A stretch of 64,000 nt of DNA, from assembly GCF_900129635.1 (NCBI RefSeq), contig NZ_FSRB01000003.1, positions 186,001 through 250,000 on the forward strand, written 5' to 3'. Below are positions 57,401 to 64,000 of this stretch, piece by piece. Below the pieces are notes generated by a model, which did not search any database, was not told where the DNA came from, and was given only the letters and a program-made list of their open reading frames with translations. Origin of the DNA: Singulisphaera sp. GP187 (GTDB taxonomy: Bacteria > Planctomycetota > Planctomycetia > Isosphaerales > Isosphaeraceae). How positions within the stretch are numbered: the first letter of the stretch is position 1; the number at the start of each line of letters is the position of its first letter. Both the position numbers and the translations under genes were made by a program.

Positions 57401-60400
57401 GTGCTCTCAGCGAACTTGATACCTCTCGTTTCGAAGAGGACACGCGAGCGCGGCCGCGACTACTTCGTTTCGCGGAGGGTGACGGTTGTCGAGGGCGATG
57501 CGTGGCACGTGGACGCGACCGTCCAAGGAAGCCGGTCGTACGAGGTGAAGCTTTCCCGAGAGCGTGCTACGATCGAGGCTGGGTGTTCATGCCCGTACTG
57601 CGAGGAATATTTCGAGCCCTGTAAACACATCTGGGCCACCCTCCTCGCCGCGGAAGCCGAAGGTTATCTTCAGGGAGACGGCAAGCGAACGGTGCGGCAT
57701 CTGACGTTGGCCGCCCTGGACGACGAGGATAACCTCGAAGACAAGCCATGGTATCCGACTCCTCGACCGTCCCCGACGTTCCGCCCGCGGAGCGACATCG
57801 CCAATTCAAAGCCCCGGTCCCGTCAACCTCGGCAGACGACCCCGGCGTGGAAGCAGACCCTCTCTCGCCTGCACTCGACGACGGGGCAGGCACCGGCGAT
57901 CCTCTCCACGGCCCTACCTCCTGGACACGAGATCGTCTATGTCGTGGACATACCGGCCTGCCTGGCGAGCAATGGGCTCGTGCTTGAGGTGGCGACACGC
58001 AATCGCAAGAGGGACGGCGAGTGGAGCAAACCCAAGGGTCGACGCTTCGCCCTGAGTGAGATTGCTCACCTGCCGGAACCCGCCGATCGCCAGGCCATGG
58101 CCATCCTGGCCGGCGGGCGCGAGCAAGTGAGCGGTTACTATTCCGGCCGCGGCTACTACGATAGCGCCCCGGCTCGCTTCCTCCTCACGCACGCGCTCAG
58201 CGAGGCCCTGCTGCCAATGCTCTGCGCCACGGGCCGGTGCCTGTTGCGGGAATCGGAGCCGGACGACTCGATGCGTCCGCTCCGCTGGGATGACGCCGGC
58301 CCTTGGGAGTTTTGGCTGAAGGTGACGCCCGACGATACCGGCAAAACGTACGCGATCGCCGGCGAGCTCCGTCGCGCCGAGGAGCGACTGGCACTGGTGA
58401 CTCCCCTGCTGTTGCTGAGCGGCGGGCTCGTGTTCTGGGAGGATCGCGTCGCACCACTCCTTGACTTCAACGCCTTCCAATGGATCGCACTGCTGCGACA
58501 GCAGGGGGAAGTGCCCGTCCCCGCCAAGCAGAAACAGGAGTTCCTCACGGAATTGCTCCGGCTACCGGACCTGCCCCGGCTCGAACTGCCGGAGGATCTG
58601 CGGTACGAAGAGGTCGCGCCGGCACCCCGGCCTTACCTGACAATCAAGCGCCGCGACGACCGGCGGTGGATGTCCAATCGGGATCAGAACTGGCTCATCG
58701 GCGACCTCTCGTTTGAGTACGACGGCCATGTCGTGCCCGCGCAGAGCCCGGCCCGGAGCGTCTTCGAGCCCGACGAGCGACGGCTGCTGCTACGCGACCC
58801 GGCGGCCGAGCGGTCCTTCGCGGCAAGACTCGAGGAGGTCGGCTTCCACCGCAGGGCTGACTACCGCCAGGGCGAGACCCTGGAGTTGCCCGCACGCAAC
58901 CTGCCGAAGGCCGCGCGGGCCCTCCTCCAGGAGGGCTGGCGCGTCGAGGCCCAAGGGAAGCTGTACCGCCAGGCGGGCGACTTCCGGATCGAGGTGACGT
59001 CCGGAATCGACTGGTTCGAGCTGCACGGCGGGGTGACCTTCGGCGATCAAGAGGTGCCGCTTCCCACCTTGCTCGCGGCCCTGAGGCGCGGCGAGGACCT
59101 CGTGCCGCTGGGCGACGGCAGTTTCGGCCTCTTGCCGGAGGAGTGGCTCAAAAAGTACGCGCCCCTGGCCGGAGTGGGCACGCCGGAGGGGGATCACCTG
59201 CGGTTCCGGCGGACGCAAGTCGGCCTGCTCGACGTCCTGCTGGCCGAGCAGCCCGAGGCGCGATTCGACAAGCGATTCGAGCGGGCGCGCGAGCGGCTGC
59301 GCCAGTTCCAGGGCATTGCGCCCGCGGACCCGCCGGCCGGGTTCCAGGGTCAGCTTCGCGGCTATCAGAGCGACGGCCTTGGCTGGCTCCACTTCCTCCG
59401 CGAGTTCGGCTTCGGTGGCTGCCTGGCCGACGACATGGGCCTGGGCAAGACCATCCAGGTGCTCGCCCTGCTGGAGGCACGCCGCGAACGACGGGCCGCT
59501 TCCAGGAAACGCCGCCGACCGCCGCCGTCGCTGGTCGTGGTGCCGCGGTCGCTCGTCTTCAACTGGATGCAGGAGGCCGCTCGCTTCACGCCGAAGCTCC
59601 GCGTCCTCGACAATACGGGCCTCGGCCGTGGTAAGCCCGGGGAACAATTCGACGGCCACGACGTCATCCTGACCACCTACGGCACGCTTCGGAAAGATAT
59701 CGTCGACCTCAAGGACTACCCCTTCGATTACGCCATCCTCGACGAGGCCCAGGCGATCAAGAACGCGAGCAGCCAGTCGGCGAAGGCGGCCCGGCTGATC
59801 CAGGCGGAGCACCGGCTTGCCCTCAGCGGCACGCCGATCGAGAACCACCTCGGCGAGTTGTGGAGCCTGTTCGAGTTCCTCAACCCGGGGATGCTCGGCA
59901 AGGCCGCGGAGATCGGCAAGGCCGACATCGGCCTCCTCAAACCCGGCGAAGAGTCCGTGTCGCTCCTGGCGAAAGCCCTCAGGCCGTTCCTCCTCCGGCG
60001 CACCAAGGAGCAGGTTGCGAAAGACCTGCCCGAAAAGTCCGAGCAGACGGTCTACTGCGACCTGGAACCCGCCCAACGCAAGCTGTACAACGAGCTGCGC
60101 GAGCACTACCGGAACTCGCTACTCGGGCGCGTCGCGCGCGACGGGATCGGGAAGTCGAAGATCCAGATCCTCGAGGCACTGCTGCGTCTGCGGCAGGCGG
60201 CCTGTCATCCCGGTTTGATCGACAAGGCCAATCGGTCGGGCGAATCGAGCGCCAAGCTGGACGTGCTCCTGCCGCAACTGCGCGAGGTCTTCGACGAGGG
60301 ACACAAGACCCTGGTCTTCTCCCAGTTCACGAGCATGCTGGCGTTCGTCAAGCAGCGGCTGGACAAGGAGGGAATCCCCTATGCCTACCTCGACGGCCGG

Positions 60401-60754
60401 ACGCGGGACCGGCAGGCGCGGGTGCAGCAGTTCCAGGAGGACCCGAACTGCAAGGTGTTCCTGATCAGCTTGAAGGCCGGCGGCCTTGGCTTGAACCTGA
60501 CGGCCGCAGACTACATCTTCCTACTCGACCCCTGGTGGAATCCCGCGGTGGAGAGCCAGGCGATCGACCGCGCCCACCGGATCGGCCAAGTTCGCCCGGT
60601 GTTCGCCTACCGGCTCATTGCACGGGATACGGTCGAGGAAAAGGTACTCCAGCTCCAGGCGCAAAAACGAGCCTTGGCCGACGCCATCATCACCGCGGAC
60701 AACAGCCTCATCCGAGACCTTGGCCGCGAAGAACTGGAATTGCTCCTCTCCTGA
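57401..60754 (+). CDS. SWIM-finger SNF2/Rad54-type helicase
   Basis: DNA-dependent ATPase and putative chromatin or nucleic-acid remodeller, 1117 residues. The frame has no ATG near the expected start; GTG at 57401 gives VLSANLIPLVSKRTRERGRD, the usual beginning of SWIM-SNF2 proteins, with AAGAGA upstream. The SWIM zinc finger is C62-x-C64 with C74-x-H76. The middle part has no clear domain. The helicase core shows LADDMGLGKTIQVLALLE with MGLGKT at 679-684, DEAQ at 781-784, LSGTPIENHLGELWSLFEFL, and the C-terminal helicase lobe with LVFSQFTSMLAFVKQRL, LKAGGLGLNLTAADYIF and QAIDRAHRIGQ. Often called HepA/RapA-like; the cellular target is unknown. Confidence 0.93.
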   Translation: MLSANLIPLVSKRTRERGRDYFVSRRVTVVEGDAWHVDATVQGSRSYEVKLSRERATIEAGCSCPYCEEYFEPCKHIWATLLAAEAEGYLQGDGKRTVRHLTLAALDDEDNLEDKPWYPTPRPSPTFRPRSDIANSKPRSRQPRQTTPAWKQTLSRLHSTTGQAPAILSTALPPGHEIVYVVDIPACLASNGLVLEVATRNRKRDGEWSKPKGRRFALSEIAHLPEPADRQAMAILAGGREQVSGYYSGRGYYDSAPARFLLTHALSEALLPMLCATGRCLLRESEPDDSMRPLRWDDAGPWEFWLKVTPDDTGKTYAIAGELRRAEERLALVTPLLLLSGGLVFWEDRVAPLLDFNAFQWIALLRQQGEVPVPAKQKQEFLTELLRLPDLPRLELPEDLRYEEVAPAPRPYLTIKRRDDRRWMSNRDQNWLIGDLSFEYDGHVVPAQSPARSVFEPDERRLLLRDPAAERSFAARLEEVGFHRRADYRQGETLELPARNLPKAARALLQEGWRVEAQGKLYRQAGDFRIEVTSGIDWFELHGGVTFGDQEVPLPTLLAALRRGEDLVPLGDGSFGLLPEEWLKKYAPLAGVGTPEGDHLRFRRTQVGLLDVLLAEQPEARFDKRFERARERLRQFQGIAPADPPAGFQGQLRGYQSDGLGWLHFLREFGFGGCLADDMGLGKTIQVLALLEARRERRAASRKRRRPPPSLVVVPRSLVFNWMQEAARFTPKLRVLDNTGLGRGKPGEQFDGHDVILTTYGTLRKDIVDLKDYPFDYAILDEAQAIKNASSQSAKAARLIQAEHRLALSGTPIENHLGELWSLFEFLNPGMLGKAAEIGKADIGLLKPGEESVSLLAKALRPFLLRRTKEQVAKDLPEKSEQTVYCDLEPAQRKLYNELREHYRNSLLGRVARDGIGKSKIQILEALLRLRQAACHPGLIDKANRSGESSAKLDVLLPQLREVFDEGHKTLVFSQFTSMLAFVKQRLDKEGIPYAYLDGRTRDRQARVQQFQEDPNCKVFLISLKAGGLGLNLTAADYIFLLDPWWNPAVESQAIDRAHRIGQVRPVFAYRLIARDTVEEKVLQLQAQKRALADAIITADNSLIRDLGREELELLLS

Positions 60755-61148
60755 ACTCCGCGGCCCACAAATGCCGTGCTCGACCGAACGGCCGTCCCTC
60801 ATTCGAAATTCAGGAGAAACGAGGGGAGCAAGGAGCCGGGGAGAGGTCTGGAGACGAAAGTCCGAGACTCGATATCGACTTCGACACCATCGAGTTATTC
60901 ATCAAAATAAAATAAAGCCGCATATTCCTAATCGCTGCAAAAAATCACGTAAACCCAATAAAATCATCCCTATGAAACTCTCTTTAATTGCCCATTTTAC
61001 CCACATGACCGCAAAATTGACGAATGTCCCATTGATTTCACCAACGCTCATGCCCGCCCCTGGGGGCGGGCATGAGCGTGGCCGTGAACCGCACCGCAGG
61101 GCGATTCGACCATTGATCAGACCCCGCCGGCCTGCCTCGTGATCCCTC
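60755..61148. other. Intergenic region with AT-rich stretch
   Basis: A 394-bp region between convergent genes. Bases 60895-61040 are AT-rich against the GC-rich background. It contains the palindrome listed at 61044-61079. Confidence 0.5.
61044..61079. terminator. 36-nt near-perfect palindrome (likely terminator)
   Basis: ACGCTCATGCCCGCCCC followed at once by its complement (GGGGCGGGCATGAGCGT), with two unpaired bases between. It lies between convergent genes, directly beside the AT-rich stretch; on the minus strand it follows the zinc-ribbon gene. Confidence 0.6.
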
Positions 61149-61841
61149 TCACGGGGTCCCGGTGGTCGGGGCGATCCTGGCATAGGTCGCCCGGCCGTCG
61201 AGCTTCCAGCCACCCCATCGGGTCAAGGTCCAATCGGTCAACTCGCCGAACGGCATCGCCGCGCCGGCAGTGGCCTTCGACGGGTCGGCGAGCGAGACGT
61301 CTCGCGCCCCGGTGCTGGCGGGGTTGATGGAAATGCCGACGGACCCCTTCTGTTGAACCGGGTCCTCCTGCCCAACGTGGACCTCGACGGTCTCCGCCTT
61401 CGCGCCCCATTGAGCGCGGAGCTGGACCAGCCGCGGGTGGACGGCATCGTACCAGCGACGGAGGTCGTCGGTGGTGCCGGAGGCGGCGAGCGATGCCAGG
61501 GCGGCCGGGTCGTCGCCGGCGAGCGCCTGTGCCGCCGCCTCCGCGACCCGTTCGAGCCGCTCGGCGGCCCCGAACAGGTAATACAAGCCCAGCACGAGGG
61601 TCAGGAGCAACGCCAGGCCGGCTCCGACCTTCTGGAGCGGGAACTGGCCCGCCAACTGTCGGACTTCCTGTTTCAACTCGCGATATCGTTCTTCCATGTC
61701 GGGAGGCTTGCCGACCACAAGCTTCCCGCCCTCGCCCAGATGCAGATCGGCGTGGCATTTTCCGCAGGTCAGCCGCTCGTAGGGCTTCACTTCCGCGGTC
61801 CCGAGTGGGCTCTTGCAGAGCGGACATCTCCTCCCTGTCAT
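61149..61841 (-). CDS. Zinc-ribbon membrane protein of unknown function
   Basis: A 230-residue protein starting ATG at 61841 with GGGAG seven bases upstream. The N-terminal zinc ribbon has CPLC and CGKC (MTGRRCPLCKSPLGTAEVK, LTCGKCHADLHLGE). A helical, Glu/Arg-rich linker follows, then one transmembrane helix (VGAGLALLLTLVLGLYYLFG, about 73-92). The outer part is a small alpha/beta domain (WYDAVHPRLVQLRAQWG, WTLTRWGGWKLDGRATYARI). Zinc-ribbon plus single helix proteins are common in planctomycetes and of unknown function. Monocistronic. Confidence 0.75.
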   Translation of the reverse strand: MTGRRCPLCKSPLGTAEVKPYERLTCGKCHADLHLGEGGKLVVGKPPDMEERYRELKQEVRQLAGQFPLQKVGAGLALLLTLVLGLYYLFGAAERLERVAEAAAQALAGDDPAALASLAASGTTDDLRRWYDAVHPRLVQLRAQWGAKAETVEVHVGQEDPVQQKGSVGISINPASTGARDVSLADPSKATAGAAMPFGELTDWTLTRWGGWKLDGRATYARIAPTTGTP

Positions 61842-62170
61842 CGTCAACTCCCTTGTCCCGTCAGAGTTCCGAAAGTCATCATATCAATGATTGAAAAAAA
61901 GAGGTGATTTCGCGAACGAGAAACGGCGAGGGGCGTTCTCGAGGGGGGAGCCCCCGGTGCGGACGTTGCCACTTTACTCGACATAGGATTTAAAGTACAT
62001 ACGCCGGGTCGGCGGCGTCAACCCCGTAAGGCATGGCTGTCGCCCGACGCCCGCCCCGCCCGGAAGCCAGCCTCCGGCCCCTCAAAAAGCCCAAGCCGTC
62101 CGACACACGGGATCGGGTCGATCCGCCTCGGGTTGTCGATCAGCCAGCACCATCCGGGTAAAGGGTCGGT
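61842..62170. other. Intergenic region before repeat copy D
   Basis: No gene recognised; it contains the promoter region of the zinc-ribbon gene. Repeat copy D follows. Confidence 0.3.
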
Positions 62171-62281
62171 GGCCATGCCCCCACAGAGGCCAAGATTGGG
62201 AACCTGGAGAGTCCACCGAGGCCAGCGACCCGGCACCCAGCTTCACTGGATTTCCCTAACCTCGCTGCCGAGGTGCCTGGC
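62171..62281 (-). repeat. Dispersed hairpin repeat, copy D
   Basis: Reverse-orientation member of the 111-bp family: GGCCATGCCCCCACAGAGGC at the left, CCGAGGTGCCTGGC at the right, strongly similar to copy C. It directly flanks the truncated DinB duplicate. Confidence 0.75.
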
Positions 62282-62311
62282 GACTCTTGCTCATCAGTCG
62301 ACAGCTTGGCG

Positions 62312-62508
62312 CTATGACTCACCATCCCAGGCGCCGAGGAGCCGCCGGACCGTGACGAACTGGCCCAGGTGGTAGGCGTTGTGGTCGGCCACCAGAAGTG
62401 TCTCACGCAGGATCGTCTGCCCTTGCCCGTGGGGGATCGGGGCGAACAGGTCCGTGCCGGGGTCGGCCACCAGGTCCATCATCCTGCGCAGATCGGTTCG
62501 GAACGCCG
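62312..62508 (-). pseudogene. Truncated duplicate of the DinB gene
   Basis: The reading frame (to 62518) contains FRTDLRRMMDLVADPGTDLF, PIPHGQGQTILRETLLVADH and NAYHLGQFVTVRRLLGAWDG, nearly the same as the last 65 residues of the DinB gene at 56.7 kb. The 5' half is absent and homology stops a few bases before repeat copy E. It has no start or metal-site helix 2, so it cannot be functional. Confidence 0.85.
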
Positions 62509-62523
62509 CGAAGGGCAATGATG

Positions 62524-62634
62524 GCCAGGCACTTCATTGGCGAGGTCTGGGAAATCCAGTGAACATGAGTGCCGGGTCGCCGACCCAGATGGATTTCCCA
62601 GCCCCCCCGTCTTACCCGCTTTAGGTGCATGGCC
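62524..62634 (+). repeat. Dispersed hairpin repeat, copy E
   Basis: Forward-orientation member of the family: GCCAGGCACTTCATTGGCGA at the start and TTTAGGTGCATGGCC at the end. It faces copy D in the opposite orientation, with the DinB fragment between them. Confidence 0.75.
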
Positions 62635-62748
62635 GCCGTCCCTCGGGAAGTCCCGGTCTGGCAGTCAGATGGGCGAGAAAGGTAACAAAGGGTACAGTCG
62701 CCGCTAATCCTGAATTTGCACGGAGGCGCATACACGGAGCCATCCCGG

Positions 62749-63648
62749 ATGGTGATACAGCAATCGACTGGCAGGCGCGGCTTCATCGGACTGACGGTCA
62801 TCGTCGGCCTCGCAGTCTGGTTCGCCAGGGGCTCTTCCGATTGCAAACAGGCTGCACAGCCCTTGATCGACGCTCTCGAACGGCATCACAAAGTGCACGG
62901 GCGTTATCCGGTTTCGCTTGATGACCTGGTCGGCGAGAACCTGATCCGGGCGATTCCACAGACGACGTGGAACTTTGGCGTCCGGCATCCGTTCGGCTTT
63001 GAGTATTTTGTCGACCCCGACCTGGACTTCTTTTGCCTCGGCTATGCTGAGTACGAGCTGCACTTCGATGATGATGGCAGACAAGTCTCATATGTCTCGT
63101 TTCGAGGCTGTTGGGATGACGCGCCCGGCCTGCAAGAAACCGATTTGTGGCGGCTCCCTGTCGAGCGGGCGGGTGAGTGCTTCCGAGTGTCGCGGTCATC
63201 TGCGGCACTTCGCCTACTTGTCAAGAAAGTGATTGGGTCCGCTCCAAAAGGTTGTTCAATCTTTTGGGAGGATGTCGCGGAGGCGATTGGTTCAGTGTCG
63301 CAGTGTGCGATCGAGGGTCAGTCCGGTCTGTGCGTGGAGGCTGGAGACAACGAGGCCACCGCATTCTTTCTTGTCACCAGACGAGCGCACACTTTGCGGG
63401 GCAATTCCGATTTACTTATTAAAATATTAGAGCGCAATAAAGGCGACACCATCCTGAGGTGGCGTGAGGTCCTCCACGATCGAAATGAATGGGAATGGCT
63501 GTCCGAAGACCAACATCCCTTTCACCATTCGCTGATCTCCTCGCGGAGCCGTTGGTTCCCGCGCTGGAGTTGCTCAGCCATGGCGTTCGGGGCCAGGGGA
63601 GCCGGGATCGGCGCGAACTTGCGGACCCAGTGGCGGATGGAACCTTGA
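62749..63648 (+). CDS. Pseudopilin-like membrane protein, 3' end replaced by an IS3 remnant
   Basis: A frame of 299 codons from the ATG at 62749 (GGAG 11 bases upstream; an earlier start at 62716 is possible). An N-terminal hydrophobic helix (GFIGLTVIVGLAVWFARGSS) is followed by ALERHHKVHGRYPVSLDDLV, a pattern common in pseudopilin and planctomycete exported proteins but lacking the prepilin cleavage motif. The middle (FGFEYFVDPDLDFFCLGYAE, RVSRSSAALRLLVKKVIG) is unrecognised. From about base 63522 the frame reads antisense through an IS3 transposase remnant (SRSRWFPRWSCSAMAFGARG), so the native C-terminus has been lost. Probably non-functional or altered. Confidence 0.55.
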   Translation: MVIQQSTGRRGFIGLTVIVGLAVWFARGSSDCKQAAQPLIDALERHHKVHGRYPVSLDDLVGENLIRAIPQTTWNFGVRHPFGFEYFVDPDLDFFCLGYAEYELHFDDDGRQVSYVSFRGCWDDAPGLQETDLWRLPVERAGECFRVSRSSAALRLLVKKVIGSAPKGCSIFWEDVAEAIGSVSQCAIEGQSGLCVEAGDNEATAFFLVTRRAHTLRGNSDLLIKILERNKGDTILRWREVLHDRNEWEWLSEDQHPFHHSLISSRSRWFPRWSCSAMAFGARGAGIGANLRTQWRMEP

Positions 63649-63751
63649 TCGACGCCGAGCCTCTGGGCTGCTTGTTTGACCGTGTAACCCTGCTCGGTGG
63701 CGAGCCTGGCGCTTGGGTCTTGAACTCGTCGTTGTAAGTCGTGCCTGCCAT
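63522..63751 (-). pseudogene. IS3-family OrfA transposase remnant, frameshifted
   Basis: From an ATG at 63751 the sequence reads MAGTTYNDEFKTQ, then after a one-base shift ARLATEQGYTVKQAAQRLGV, DQGSIRHWVRKFAP and AMAEQLQRGNQRLREEISEW before a stop. This is the helix-turn-helix N-terminus of an IS3 OrfA (the N-terminal part of a transposase). One base is missing near GACCCAAGC, and the protein is cut after EEISE, at the junction with the pseudopilin-like gene. OrfB and the inverted repeats are absent. Confidence 0.75.
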
Positions 63752-63926
63752 GGGCGATCTCCTTGGGTTGGTGTTATACCAACTCCTCCGAGTGCCCACG
63801 TTTCGTGGGGAAGATCACCGATGCCGAATTCCCGCTCTCACGCCTTGCCGCGGGCTCGATTGTCGTTTATACGTCAACCCCCCAGAATGCCTCCGCGATT
63901 CCACGGTCCGACCCGGAACAACGCCC

Positions 63927-64000
63927 ATGAACTTCTCCCCGCCTCGCCGCTTGCTGGCCGTCCCCGTCTACTTGTTGTTGCTCTTGGTCGCGCCCGACGC
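63927..64000 (+). CDS. Start of an exported protein (runs off right edge)
   Basis: ATG at 63927 opens a frame, uninterrupted to the window end, with a textbook signal peptide: NFSPPRRLLAVPVYLLLLLV then APDA. The ribosome-binding site is weak (GGAAC). Only 24 codons are visible, so the identity is unknown. Confidence 0.45.
   Translation, partial: MNFSPPRRLLAVPVYLLLLLVAPD

Noticed and set aside
58790..60106. 438-codon minus-strand frame opposite the SNF2 helicase
   Set aside because: Antisense to conserved helicase motifs; no start signals or family resemblance.

Overview
The window looks like chromosomal DNA of a planctomycete, most likely an Isosphaerales-type organism (inference). It is GC-rich and carries family signatures typical of that phylum: a DUF1559 pseudopilin-like protein, a PSCyt1/DUF1549/DUF1553 protein paired with a DUF1501 Tat protein, an N-terminal LExRxLLS motif on a giant surface protein, a TIGR03067-like domain, and an NPYAAP membrane protein. 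No rRNA, tRNA or CRISPR array was seen.

Layout. 1-8 kb: the start of a secreted repeat protein, pheA (chorismate mutase/prephenate dehydratase), dnaK behind a consensus sigma-54 promoter, a small unknown gene, and clpB. 8-14.6 kb: small secreted proteins, a DUF1559 protein, an orphan NtrC-type regulator, an exported alpha/beta hydrolase and a Gfo/Idh/MocA oxidoreductase. 14.6-24.3 kb: a 2OG-Fe(II) oxygenase, a fused NirB-NirD nitrite reductase, a frameshifted SUKH-WGR gene, a Sel1/TIGR03067 protein, a DinB-like protein, an FrnE-type DsbA protein and a truncated DUF6602 gene. 24.3-31.2 kb: a zinc metalloprotease, a two-gene cassette (membrane-tethered ParA ATPase plus helical partner) lying between repeat elements, an acetyltransferase and an IS1380 remnant. 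31.4-44 kb: a 1478-residue surface protein, a GH76 enzyme, gene fragments, a Tat-exported aldo/keto reductase, ahcY behind an SAH riboswitch, and small exported proteins. 44-50.3 kb: a UvrA-like ATPase of lower GC, a YCII (DGPF)/ECF42-type sigma pair, a decayed NmrA-like gene and an orphan protein. 50.6-64 kb: the DUF1549/1553-DUF1501 operon, a beta-lactamase-fold hydrolase, DinB, a SWIM-SNF2 helicase, a zinc-ribbon membrane protein, a truncated DinB duplicate between two inverted repeat elements, a pseudopilin-like gene cut by an IS3 remnant, and the start of an exported protein at the right edge.

Common threads. dnaK and clpB form a chaperone region, but grpE, dnaJ and CIRCE elements are absent. 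A family of about 111-bp imperfect hairpin repeats occurs at five places (14.7, 19.7, 27.8, 62.2 and 62.5 kb) with tandem half-copies at 30.0-30.2 kb. These repeats lie next to gene 3' ends, a duplicated gene fragment and the ParA cassette. Several genes are broken (DUF1559, DUF1549, NmrA-like, DinB, DUF6602, SUKH-WGR, IS1380 and IS3 remnants), so the accessory parts are being rearranged while the housekeeping genes are intact.
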